DNA from: Streptomyces polyasparticus
Lineage (GTDB): Bacteria; Actinomycetota; Actinomycetes; Streptomycetales; Streptomycetaceae
Length of the DNA stretch: 64,000 nucleotides
NCBI RefSeq assembly: GCF_014493765.1
Contig: NZ_JACTVJ010000010.1
Coordinates: 310,001-374,000 of the forward strand
Direction: 5' to 3'
Position 1 is the stretch's first letter; each line of letters starts with the position of its first letter. A program made the position numbers and the translations under genes. Under the pieces are notes generated by a model. That model ran no database searches, was not told the DNA's origin, and saw only the letters and a program-made list of their open reading frames with translations. Shown piece by piece: positions 26,399 to 34,879 of the stretch.

Positions 26399-27594
26399 AA
26401 CGCAAGCTCCTGGCATCGGGCGCCGCCGTCTTCGCCGGCGTGCTGCTCGCGTCCTGCTCCAGCGACGCCCCGCCCGAGTCGCCCGGCGCCTCCGCTTCGG
26501 ACAGTCCGGACGGCAAGGCGACCGAGGAGTCGAAGTTCTTCGAACAGGCCGAGTACGACCGGCAGATCAAGCTCGCCGACGTCACCCCCGAAGGCCCGGC
26601 GGACAAACCCTGGGTACAGATGCTCGAACCGGAGATGCGCGACACCGCCGAGTTCAAGAAGAAAGGCGGCCTCGCCGGCACGCACCTGTGCTTCTCCAAC
26701 GCCGGTGTCTTCAACCCGTGGCGCCAGGTCGGTCTGAAGAACATGCAGGCCGAGGTGAAGCTGCACAAGGAGATCACCAAGTTCACGGTCCTGGACGCCC
26801 AGGGCAAGGACGACAAGCAGATCTCCGACATCGAGGAGCTCACCGGGAAGGGCTGCGACGCCCTGATCGTCTCGCCCAACACCACCGCCACCCTCACCCC
26901 CGCCGTCGAGGCCGCCTGCACCAAGGTCCCGGTGATCGTCTTCGACCGCGGCGTGCAGACCGACTGCCCCGTCACCTTCATCAACCCCATCGGCGGATAC
27001 GGATACGGCTCGGTCGCCGCCGACTTCCTCGTCGAGAAGGTCAAGCCCAAGGGCAAGATCCTTGCCCTGCGCATCTCACCCGGCGTGGATGTCCTGGAGA
27101 ACCGCTGGTCGGCCGCCAAGGTCGCCTTCGACAAGAGCGAACTCGACGTCGTGGACATCAAGTTCACCGAGGGCGACACCGCCAAGACCAAGTCGATCGT
27201 CGCCGACGCCATCGCCCGGCACGGACAGATCGACGGCGTCTGGATGGACGCGGGCGCCACCTCCGTCGCCGCCATCGAGGCCTTCGAGGACGCCGGCGCC
27301 GACGTACCGCCGATCACCGGCGAGGACCAGCAGGACTTCCTCAAGGCATGGAAGGACAAGAAGCTCACCGCGATCGCCCCGACCTACCCCACCTTCCAGT
27401 GGCGCACCCCGGTGATCGCGGCCCTGGACATCCTCGCGGGCAAGCAGGTGCCCAAGGAGTGGAAGCTCCCGCAGCCCACCGTCACCGAGGAGAACCTGGA
27501 CGACTACCTCCAGGAGGGCATGCCGCCGCTGCACTACGCCATGTGCGGCTGCGAGGACCTGCCCGGCTTCCCGAAGGAGTGGGGCGGCAAGTGA
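26395..27594 (+). CDS. Sugar ABC transporter substrate-binding lipoprotein (periplasmic-binding protein type I)
   Basis: 399 residues. The signal peptide KRKLLASGAAVFAGVLLASC carries a lipobox LASC, giving a lipoprotein on the outer face of the membrane. The mature protein has an acidic Ser/Pro-rich linker, then a ribose-binding fold: THLCFSNAGVFNPWRQVGLKNM, GCDALIVSPN, VPVIVFDRGVQTDCPVTFIN and DGVWMDAGATSVAAIEAFEDAG. The ATG overlaps the permease stop. Several extra cysteines in the mature part (such as AMCGCEDLPGF) are unusual and could form disulfides. It defines the operon's substrate, which I cannot read. Confidence 0.9.
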   Translation: MKRKLLASGAAVFAGVLLASCSSDAPPESPGASASDSPDGKATEESKFFEQAEYDRQIKLADVTPEGPADKPWVQMLEPEMRDTAEFKKKGGLAGTHLCFSNAGVFNPWRQVGLKNMQAEVKLHKEITKFTVLDAQGKDDKQISDIEELTGKGCDALIVSPNTTATLTPAVEAACTKVPVIVFDRGVQTDCPVTFINPIGGYGYGSVAADFLVEKVKPKGKILALRISPGVDVLENRWSAAKVAFDKSELDVVDIKFTEGDTAKTKSIVADAIARHGQIDGVWMDAGATSVAAIEAFEDAGADVPPITGEDQQDFLKAWKDKKLTAIAPTYPTFQWRTPVIAALDILAGKQVPKEWKLPQPTVTEENLDDYLQEGMPPLHYAMCGCEDLPGFPKEWGGK

Positions 27595-28466
27595 CGCACG
27601 CTGTACGGAGGATCGGCGCCAACCCGTGGATCTGGCACTCGCCGGTCGGGCAGGCAGCACTCGCCGAAGTGCTGCCCCGCCTGGCCGGCTGGGGCTTCGA
27701 CTGCGTCGAACTGCCCCTGGAACAGGCCGACGACTGGGAGCCCGCCGCGGCCGTCAAGCTCCTGGAGGCCACCGGCCTGCGCCCGGCCGCGGTGATCGCC
27801 GTCATGCCGCCCGACCGCGACCTCGTGCGCGCGAGCGCCGAAACGGTCCGCGCCACCCAGGACTACCTGCGCCGCTGCATCGACGCGGCCCACGCCATCA
27901 GCGCCCCCGTGGTGGCCGGGCCCGTCTACGCGGCGGTCGGCAGGACCTGGCGCATGGACCGCTGCGAACGCGACGCCGCATACGCCGAGTGGCGCGAGAA
28001 CATCGCACCCGTCGTCGAGTACGCCCAGCGGGCCGGGGTCCGGATCGGCGTCGAACCGCTGAACCGGTACGAGACCAGCCTGTTCAACACTGTCGAGCAG
28101 ACCCTGGAGGGCCTCGAGGGACTTCCGGCGCAGTCCATCGGGGTCGCGCTCGACACGTACCACCAGAACATCGAGGAACGCTCCCTCGCCTCTGCCGTCC
28201 GTACTTCGGCCGGGCGCATCGTCCACGTCCAGGTGTGCGCCAACGACCGGGGCGCGCCCGGCGCCGACCATCTGGACTGGGGCGGCTTCCTCGACGCGCT
28301 CGACGAGGTGGACTTCCACGGTCCGCTCTGCATCGAGTCGTTCACCGCGCACAACGCGACCATCGCGGTCGCCGCCTCCGTGTGGCGGCCGCTCGCCCCC
28401 ACCCAGGACACCATCGCCACCGACGGACTCGGCTTCCTGCGCGGACTCCTGGCCGAGCGCTCCTGA
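27591..28466 (+). CDS. TIM-barrel sugar isomerase/epimerase (D-tagatose 3-epimerase-like)
   Basis: 291 residues, GTG start overlapping the binding-protein stop. The AP-endonuclease-2/xylose-isomerase-like TIM barrel opens IGANPWIWHSPVGQ. The four metal ligands of tagatose/psicose 3-epimerases are in place: E155 (GVEPLNRYET), D188 (VALDTYHQN), H212 (IVHVQVCAND) and E249 (LCIESF). The reaction would be C-3 epimerisation of a ketose, or isomerisation or hydrolysis of a 3-keto sugar. Its position behind the importer indicates it processes the imported compound in the cytoplasm. Confidence 0.85.
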   Translation: MTHAVRRIGANPWIWHSPVGQAALAEVLPRLAGWGFDCVELPLEQADDWEPAAAVKLLEATGLRPAAVIAVMPPDRDLVRASAETVRATQDYLRRCIDAAHAISAPVVAGPVYAAVGRTWRMDRCERDAAYAEWRENIAPVVEYAQRAGVRIGVEPLNRYETSLFNTVEQTLEGLEGLPAQSIGVALDTYHQNIEERSLASAVRTSAGRIVHVQVCANDRGAPGADHLDWGGFLDALDEVDFHGPLCIESFTAHNATIAVAASVWRPLAPTQDTIATDGLGFLRGLLAERS

Positions 28467-28480
28467 ACCGCCCCCCCACG

Positions 28481-28584
28481 CCCCGACATCCGGCACCGCA
28501 CCACCGCCCTGACATCCGGCATCGCACCACCGCCCTGACATCCGGCATCGCACCACCGCTCTGAAATCCGGCACCCCCACCGCA
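28481..28584 (+). repeat. Four-copy 26-bp tandem repeat
   Basis: The core GACATCCGGC recurs at 28485, 28511 and 28537, and as GAAATCCGGC at 28563, exactly 26 bp apart. Units 2 and 3 are identical over the whole period. The array fills the gap between the epimerase and the ThuA-dehydrogenase gene. It has no coding content that I can see. Confidence 0.8.
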
Positions 28585-28611
28585 CAGCCGATACGACAGA
28601 GAGGACCCCTC

Positions 28612-31600
28612 ATGGGATGTCATGTACGTGACACCCGAAGAATCCGCCGCGGCCTGATCGCAGGGCTCAGCGGATTGCTCCTGGTCGGCGGCGTCCTGCC
28701 GGCGGCCGCCGCCGAGATCGTGGACGCGAAAGCCCCCGCCTTCCGCGCCCTCCTGTTCACCGAGGCCGTGGGCTATGTCCACGGCTCGATCCCCGACGGG
28801 ATCAAGATGTTCGAGGAGGAGGCGGCCGAGAACAACTTCGAGCTCGTCAAGAGCGCCGACTCCAAGATCTTCGCCGATCCGGCCCTGAACGACTTCGATG
28901 CGATCGTCATGCTGCAGAACTCCGGCATGGTCTGGGACACCGACGCCGAGAAGGAGGGCCTGCAGAAGTTCGTACGCTCCGGCAAGGGCATCGTCGCCAT
29001 CCACAACACCCTCGACATGGGTGTCGAGAACGAGTTCCCGTGGTGGGACGAGACCATCAACGCCGGTGCGCACATGCCCTCCCACTCACCGGGCGTGCTG
29101 CAGGGCACGGCCAAGGTCGCCGACCGCGTGCACCCCTCCACCAAGGGACTTCCCGAGCGCTGGGAGCGCCCGGAGGAGTGGTACAACTTCGACAAGAACC
29201 CCCGCGGTGACGTCCATGTCCTCGTCACGGCCGACGAGACCACGTACAACCCCGGTGGCGACGCGATGGGCGCCGACCACCCGATCTCCTGGTGCCGCGG
29301 CACCGAAGGCGGGCGCGTCTGGGCCACCGCCATGGGCCACGACAAGGCCTCCTACACCGAGGAGTACTTCCGCGACCACGTGATCGGCGGCCTCGAGTGG
29401 GCCTCCGGCACCGCGGCGGGCGACTGCGGCGGCACCGTCTGGAACGGGTACGAGAAGGTCACCCTCGACGACAACACCGCCGACCCCATGGAGCTCGACG
29501 TCGCCAAGGACGGCAAGGTCTTCTACGCCCAGCGCAGCGGCGAGGTGAAGATCTTCGACCCGGCCACCCACGCCACCACCGAGGCCGGCAAGCTCGACGT
29601 CTACACCGGCGGCGAGGACGGCCTGGTCGGCCTCGAACTCGACCCGGCCTTCGCCACCAACCACTGGATCTACCTCTACTACGCACCCGCCGCGGCCACC
29701 GAGGACATCAACCGCCTCTCCCGCTTCACCGTCAAGGACGGCAAGCTCGACCCGGCCAGCGAGAAGAAGCTGCTCGACGTCCCCGCGTACCGCGACCGCT
29801 CCTTCCCGGAGCCCGGACACACCGGCGGCGCGGTCGAGTTCGGCCCGAACCGCACGCTCTACCTGTCCACCGGCGACGACGTACCGCCGAACCTCGACCC
29901 GGACTGGCAGGGCTACTCGCCCATCGACTGGCGGCCCGGCAAGGAGCGCCTGGACGCCGCACGCACCTCCGCCAACACCAACGACCTGCGCGGCAAGATC
30001 CTGCGGATCAAGCCCAAGGACGGCGGCGGCTACTCCATCCCCAAGGGCAACCTCTTCGCGCAGGGCACCGACAAGACCCGCCCCGAGATCTACGCGATGG
30101 GTTTCCGCAACCCCTTCCGCTTCACCGTCGACCACAGGACCGGCTACGTCCACGTCTCCGACTACGGCCCCGACCGCGGCGGCCCCACCACGGAGCGCGG
30201 GCCCGAGGGCCTCGTCGAGTACAACGTCATCAAGAAGCCCGGCAACTTCGGCTGGCCGTTCTGTCACGGCAACAACCAGGCCTACGCGCCCTATAACCCG
30301 GACACCCAGGAAGTCGGCGCCAAGTTCGACTGCACCAAGCCCACCAACCCGTCCCCGAACAACACCGGACTGAAAGACCTGCCGCCGATCCAGCTGCCCG
30401 AAGTCTGGTACGGATACGGCGCGTCCCCCGAGTTCCCCGAGATGGGCACCGGCGGCTCCGCGCCCATGAGCGGCCCCGTTTACCGCTATGACCCGGACAG
30501 CAAGTCCGAGACCAAGTTCCCCGCGTACTACGACGGGGCGAGCTTCTTCTACGAGTGGGCGCGCAACGACATCAAGGAGATGCGCTTCGACCGGGACGAG
30601 AAGCTCCTCAAGATCAACGACTTGTTCTCGTCGATGAAGTTCGCCAAGCCGATGGACATGACGTTCGGACCTGACGGCTCGCTCTATGTCCTCGAATGGG
30701 GTTCGGAGTTCGGCGGCGGCAACAACGACTCCGGTCTCTTCCGTATCGACTACGCGCAGGGCAAGCGCAGCCCTGTCGCGAAGGCCACCGCCTCCGTCAC
30801 CAATGGACCCACTCCGCTGAAGGTGGACTTCTCCAGTGCGGGCACCAACGACCCCGACGGCGACGCGCTCAGTTTTGCCTGGGACTTCAACGGCGACGGC
30901 ACCACCGACTCCACCGACCAGAACCCCACGTACACCTATACGGAGGCGGGTGACTTCAACGCCCAGCTGAAGGTCACCGACTCCACCGGCAAGGAGGGTT
31001 TCGCCAACATCCCGATCACGGCCGGCAACACCGCGCCCGTCGTGAAGATCGAGACGCCGGTGAACGGCAAGCTCATCCAGTTCGGCGACCAGATCCCGTA
31101 CAAGGTCACCGTCACCGACCCGGAGGACGGCGAGATCGACTGCTCCAAGGTCACCGTCAACCCGGCACTCGGCCACGACGACCACGAGCACCCGACCACC
31201 GACATCCCCGGCTGCGAAGGCACCGTGGACACCGGAGACCTCGGCGGCCACCCGGAGGGCGCGGACCTCACGTACGTCCTCAACGCCAAGTACACGGACA
31301 AGGGCGGCAACGGGGCGAGCGCGCTGACCGGTTACGGCCGTTCGGTGATGCACCCGAAGCACAAGCAGGCCGAGTACTACGACGACCAGTCCGGGACGCG
31401 CGTCGTCTCGCAGGCCGGCGCCGAGAACGGCAAGCGCATCGGGGACATCGGCAATGGCGACTGGGTGGCCTTCGAGCCGATGAGCGTCGAGGGCATCGCC
31501 TCGGTCACCTACAAGGTGTCCTCACCGTACGGAGTCGGCGCGATCGAACTCCGCGCGGACGCCCCCGACGGCCAACTGCTCGCCACAACCCCCGTACAGA

Positions 31601-31743
31601 ACACGGGCGGTTGGGACACCTACCAGGACACGGCCAAGGTCCCGGTGGCAGCCCTGGGCGGCACCCACAAGCTCTACCTGGTGTTCACCTCACCCCAGTC
31701 CAGTCCGTACGACCTGGACTCGGTGACCTTCCACACCGATTAG
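28612..31743 (+). CDS. Secreted ThuA - PQQ-type glucose/sorbosone dehydrogenase - PKD - CBM6 fusion
   Basis: 1043 residues. After a signal peptide (RRGLIAGLSGLLLVGGVLPAAAA) the order is: ThuA-like domain, about 40-265 (LFTEAVGYVHGSIPDGI, GKGIVAIHN, RGTEGGRVWATAMGHD); six-bladed beta-propeller dehydrogenase of the GSDH type, about 275-715 (GEDGLVGLELDP, GHTGGAVEFGPNRTLYLSTGD, EIYAMGFRNPFRF, DMTFGPDGSLYVLEWG); PKD domain, about 720-800 (AGTNDPDGDALSFAWDFNGDG); and a C-terminal CBM6-like module, about 915-1043. ThuA is tied to 3-keto-sugar metabolism and the propeller oxidises sugars, so extracellular sugar oxidation before import is likely (inference). ATG follows GAGAGGA. Confidence 0.88.
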   Translation: MGCHVRDTRRIRRGLIAGLSGLLLVGGVLPAAAAEIVDAKAPAFRALLFTEAVGYVHGSIPDGIKMFEEEAAENNFELVKSADSKIFADPALNDFDAIVMLQNSGMVWDTDAEKEGLQKFVRSGKGIVAIHNTLDMGVENEFPWWDETINAGAHMPSHSPGVLQGTAKVADRVHPSTKGLPERWERPEEWYNFDKNPRGDVHVLVTADETTYNPGGDAMGADHPISWCRGTEGGRVWATAMGHDKASYTEEYFRDHVIGGLEWASGTAAGDCGGTVWNGYEKVTLDDNTADPMELDVAKDGKVFYAQRSGEVKIFDPATHATTEAGKLDVYTGGEDGLVGLELDPAFATNHWIYLYYAPAAATEDINRLSRFTVKDGKLDPASEKKLLDVPAYRDRSFPEPGHTGGAVEFGPNRTLYLSTGDDVPPNLDPDWQGYSPIDWRPGKERLDAARTSANTNDLRGKILRIKPKDGGGYSIPKGNLFAQGTDKTRPEIYAMGFRNPFRFTVDHRTGYVHVSDYGPDRGGPTTERGPEGLVEYNVIKKPGNFGWPFCHGNNQAYAPYNPDTQEVGAKFDCTKPTNPSPNNTGLKDLPPIQLPEVWYGYGASPEFPEMGTGGSAPMSGPVYRYDPDSKSETKFPAYYDGASFFYEWARNDIKEMRFDRDEKLLKINDLFSSMKFAKPMDMTFGPDGSLYVLEWGSEFGGGNNDSGLFRIDYAQGKRSPVAKATASVTNGPTPLKVDFSSAGTNDPDGDALSFAWDFNGDGTTDSTDQNPTYTYTEAGDFNAQLKVTDSTGKEGFANIPITAGNTAPVVKIETPVNGKLIQFGDQIPYKVTVTDPEDGEIDCSKVTVNPALGHDDHEHPTTDIPGCEGTVDTGDLGGHPEGADLTYVLNAKYTDKGGNGASALTGYGRSVMHPKHKQAEYYDDQSGTRVVSQAGAENGKRIGDIGNGDWVAFEPMSVEGIASVTYKVSSPYGVGAIELRADAPDGQLLATTPVQNTGGWDTYQDTAKVPVAALGGTHKLYLVFTSPQSSPYDLDSVTFHTD

Positions 31744-31773
31744 CACCCCCGCGAATCGGCGTGGAGACGCGCA

Positions 31774-31818
31774 GTCCCGGCTCCCCTGCTTCCCCCTGAT
31801 CATCAGGGGAGCCGGGAC
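31774..31818. terminator. Strong hairpin terminator after the sugar operon
   Basis: A perfect 15-bp stem, GTCCCGGCTCCCCTG (31774-31788) with its complement at 31804-31818, and a 15-nt loop, lying 31 bp after the stop of the ThuA-dehydrogenase gene. Confidence 0.8.
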
Positions 31819-31830
31819 CGCAGGCGAAAG

Positions 31831-31866
31831 CCCCGCGGTGTGCCCAACCCTTGGCACGCCGCGGGG
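31831..31866. terminator. Second hairpin terminator, facing the phosphotransferase gene
   Basis: CCCCGCGGTGTGCC (31831-31844) pairs with GGCACGCCGCGGGG (31853-31866) with one G-T wobble and a short loop. It lies 15 bp beyond the stop of the convergent minus-strand gene, so the pair of hairpins insulates the two convergent transcripts. Confidence 0.75.
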
Positions 31867-31881
31867 CCTTCGCGCTCCCCG

Positions 31882-33036
31882 TCAGCGAGTGCCGACCGCG
31901 GCCCTCACGGCCCTGCGGGCCAGGGCGCAGTCGTCGTGCAACCGCCTGAGCAGCAGCCGCTGTTCCTCGCCGGACGGTGCGGCACCGGGATGGGCCGGGC
32001 CGGGTGCCGCCGGGGTCGCTTCGCGCATCGTGCGCTGCACGGCCATCTCGTACGTCCTTATCTCCCGCGTCAGGACCAGCATCAGGTTGACGAGGAAGGC
32101 GTCCCGGGCCGCAGGGCCCGCGGACTGCGCGAGCTGGCTGATCTGGCGCCGCGCGACCGGTGCGTCGGCGAGCACCGCCCACAGCGTGGCGAGGTCGTAG
32201 CCGGGCAGATACCAGCCGGCGTGCTCCCAGTCGACGAGCACCGGGCCCGCGGGGGAGAGCAGGACGTTCGACAACAGCGCGTCGCCGTGGCAGAACTGGC
32301 CCATCGAGCCGCTGCCCGCGGACTGCGCGATGCCGTGCATCAGCTTCTGCAGATCGCCCAGATCCCGGTCGGTGAGCAGCCCCAGCTCGTGGTAGCGGTT
32401 GATCCGCGCACCGTAGTCGAGCGGAGCGTCGAACATGCCGGCCGGCGGCCGCCATGCGTTGAGCCGGCAGATCGCCCCGAGCGCGGCCCTTATGTCGGCG
32501 CGCGGCGGCGCCTCGGCCGGATGGCGTTGCAGGGCCGCCACCCGGCCGGGCATCCGCTCGATCACCAAAGTGCCATTTTCGGGATCGGCGGCGATCAGCC
32601 GTGGCACGCGTACCGGAGGACGGTGCCTGACAAACGAGCGATACGTGGCTATTTCATGGCGGCTGCGCTCGGACCACGCAGGAGAGTGGTCCACTAAGCA
32701 CTTCGCGACCGCGGTCATGCGTCCCGTCGTACCGACGAGCAGTACCGAGCGGCCGCTGCGGCGCAGCACCTGTACGGGGTTGAACTCCGGGCAGATGCGG
32801 TGAACCGACGCGACAGCCGTACGCAACTGGGCGCCCTGGGGGCCGGACAAGTCGAGTCTCCCGCTGAGCGGTTGGGTGCCGAACCCCGCTGAGCCTGCGG
32901 CCCCCGGAGCCCGCCGCGTCCGACCGGTGCCCAAGACGGGGGCCGCCGGGCGGGAGGGGGCGAGATAAGGGCCCCCGGCCTGCCGGGCGGTGGACGGCCG
33001 GGGCGGGGCGGACACGGAGGACGATGCTGTGTACAT
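31882..33036 (-). CDS. Aminoglycoside phosphotransferase (APH)-family protein
   Basis: 384 residues from ATG at 33036. The kinase-like fold shows [21 protein letters not shown] (read in pieces), the Brenner-type motif [13 protein letters not shown] and the metal-binding segment [25 protein letters not shown]. The N-terminal 60 residues are Pro/Ala-rich and disordered. A role in phosphorylating a small molecule is expected; antibiotic resistance is only one possibility. The gene is divergent from the NsdB-like regulator, an arrangement I recall in several Streptomyces. A longer frame to 33144 exists without a good ribosome site. Confidence 0.8.
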   Translation of the reverse strand: MYTASSSVSAPPRPSTARQAGGPYLAPSRPAAPVLGTGRTRRAPGAAGSAGFGTQPLSGRLDLSGPQGAQLRTAVASVHRICPEFNPVQVLRRSGRSVLLVGTTGRMTAVAKCLVDHSPAWSERSRHEIATYRSFVRHRPPVRVPRLIAADPENGTLVIERMPGRVAALQRHPAEAPPRADIRAALGAICRLNAWRPPAGMFDAPLDYGARINRYHELGLLTDRDLGDLQKLMHGIAQSAGSGSMGQFCHGDALLSNVLLSPAGPVLVDWEHAGWYLPGYDLATLWAVLADAPVARRQISQLAQSAGPAARDAFLVNLMLVLTREIRTYEMAVQRTMREATPAAPGPAHPGAAPSGEEQRLLLRRLHDDCALARRAVRAAVGTR

Positions 33037-33168
33037 GGGCGAGACAGATCCCTTCGTGCGCCGACGAGTCACGTGCGCCGGCCCGGCCCGACTGCCGTTC
33101 GCACCCTGGGGAATGCGGTCGGCCGCCGGGTCGGGGTGGCGCATATCTACCTGACACCCGCGCGCTCA

Positions 33169-33241
33169 TGGCGAACCATTGAGCGCACCCTGGCGAACCC
33201 TGGCGAATAGTCGCTCAGCAACTGACAGAGGGTTACTGTCA
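33169..33241. promoter_or_regulatory. Repeat-bearing promoter region between phosphotransferase and nsdB-like genes
   Basis: TGGCGAA occurs three times on the plus strand (33169, 33191, 33201), and a perfect inverted repeat TGACAG (33223-33228) / CTGTCA (33236-33241) lies 28 bp before the nsdB-like start. Read on the minus strand, the second arm gives TTGACA. The region serves divergent genes, so these are candidate regulator sites. No particular protein can be assigned. Confidence 0.4.
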
Positions 33242-33268
33242 ACTCAGCCGAGAACCTGGGGGCTTGAC

Positions 33269-34762
33269 GTGAGCAGCGAACCAAACGCCCGACTCAGCGA
33301 CCTGTTCGGCCTGGCCGGCTGGTCCAAGGGTGAGCTCGCGAGGCTGGTCAACCGGCAGGCGGCGGCCATGGGCCATCCGCAGCTGGCGACCGACACCTCG
33401 CGTGTGCGTCGCTGGATCGACATGGGAGAGATCCCGCGCGATCCCGTGCCGCGGGTACTTGCGGCACTGTTCACCGAGCGCCTCGGCCGTGTCGTGACCA
33501 TCGAGGATCTCGGTCTGGTCCGGCACGGGCGCATGGGGAAGCGGCAGGGTGGCCGGGAGGTCGAACATCCCGACTCACTGCCGTGGGCGCCCGAGCGGAC
33601 TGCCGCGGTCCTCACCGAATTCACGGGAATGGACCTCATGCTCAACCGACGCGGCTTGGTGGGCGCGGGCGCCGCGCTTGCCGCGGGCTCCGCACTCAGC
33701 AGCGCCATGCACGACTGGCTGCACACCGATCCGGCCCTCTCCGACGACGCTCCCCGCTTCAACGACCCCCTGCACGCCGACCCCGCTGGGTACGACCGCT
33801 ACGAGGCCGCCCCCATCGGGTCCCAGGAGATCGAAGAGCTGGAACGTTCGGTGGAGGTATTCCGCGCCTGGGACGCTGCCCGCGGCGGCGGGCTCCAGCG
33901 CAAGGCCGTGGTGGGGCAGCTCAACGAGGTGGGAGGCATGCTCTCCTACCGCCACCCCGACCATCTGCAGCGCCGCCTGTGGGGCGTCGCCGCCAATCTC
34001 GCCGTACTCGCGGGCTGGATGTCGCATGACGTCGGCCTGGAACCCACGGCCCAGAAGTACTTCGTCATCGCGGCCCATGCGGCCCGCGAGGGCGGGGACA
34101 AGCCACGCGCCGGCGAGGCGCTGTCCCGTGCGGCCCGCCAGATGGTGCATCTGGGCCGGCCCGACGACGCCCTCGACCTGATGAAGCTGGCGAAGTCCGG
34201 CTCGGGTGAGGAAGTCCTGCCGCGCACGAAGGCGATGCTCTACACCATCGAGGCCTGGGCGCAGGCGTCCATGGGCAAGGGGCAGGCCATGCGCCGCACC
34301 CTCGGGGAGGCGGAGGACCTCTTCGTCTCGGACAAGGGCGATGTGCCGCCGCCGAGCTGGATGCAGATGTTCGACGAGGCGGACATGCACGGGATGCAGG
34401 CCCTGGCGTACCGGACGCTGGCCGACCACGATCCGGCCGCCGCGCCGATCGCGCAACGCCATGCGAAGGAAGCGCTGGAACTGCGGGCCAAGGGCCGTCA
34501 GCGCTCCCAGATCTTCGACTACATCTCGCTCGCATCGGCCTGCTTCATCGCCGACGACCCCGAACAGGCCGACCGCTATGCCCGGTTGGCGCTCATGTCG
34601 ATGGGCGAGACCTCGTCCCACCGTACGTGGGACCGGCTGCGCGAGATGTACCGGCTGACGGCTCAGTACTCGGGGTACCCGAAGATCCAGGACCTCCGGG
34701 AAGAGATCCAGCTGGCACTGCCGAAGGTGGTCAAGGGGAGCGGGGGGACTGCCAGGGCTTGA
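33269..34762 (+). CDS. nsdB: NsdB-like TPR regulator of development and antibiotic production
   Basis: 497 residues from GTG at 33269, after CTGGGGG. The N-terminal HTH-like region (ARLSDLFGLAGWSKGELARLV ... TDTSRVRRWIDMGEIPRDP) is followed by a linker with a hydrophobic patch (RRGLVGAGAALAAGSALSSA) and a long TPR-type helical domain. The N-terminal wording matches what I recall as the Streptomyces protein NsdB, whose loss raises antibiotic production in S. coelicolor. The related NsdA is the alternative name. A DNA- or protein-binding regulatory role in the cytoplasm is expected. Confidence 0.75.
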   Translation: MSSEPNARLSDLFGLAGWSKGELARLVNRQAAAMGHPQLATDTSRVRRWIDMGEIPRDPVPRVLAALFTERLGRVVTIEDLGLVRHGRMGKRQGGREVEHPDSLPWAPERTAAVLTEFTGMDLMLNRRGLVGAGAALAAGSALSSAMHDWLHTDPALSDDAPRFNDPLHADPAGYDRYEAAPIGSQEIEELERSVEVFRAWDAARGGGLQRKAVVGQLNEVGGMLSYRHPDHLQRRLWGVAANLAVLAGWMSHDVGLEPTAQKYFVIAAHAAREGGDKPRAGEALSRAARQMVHLGRPDDALDLMKLAKSGSGEEVLPRTKAMLYTIEAWAQASMGKGQAMRRTLGEAEDLFVSDKGDVPPPSWMQMFDEADMHGMQALAYRTLADHDPAAAPIAQRHAKEALELRAKGRQRSQIFDYISLASACFIADDPEQADRYARLALMSMGETSSHRTWDRLREMYRLTAQYSGYPKIQDLREEIQLALPKVVKGSGGTARA

Positions 34763-34764
34763 GG

Positions 34765-34788
34765 CGCCCGGCGATACGTCGTCGGGCG
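34765..34788. terminator. Hairpin between convergent nsdB-like and spoIIE-like genes
   Basis: CGCCCG (34765-34770) and CGGGCG (34783-34788) pair, with inner CGA/TCG and a four-base loop TACG, directly after the nsdB-like stop. Confidence 0.5.
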
Positions 34789-34879
34789 GGGCCCTCGGTC
34801 TCGGCCGATGGCTCAGGGATGTGAGTCCCCAGCCGTCCCTGCCCCTGCCCAGTCAATCAATCAGCCGTGGCGGGCGGTC

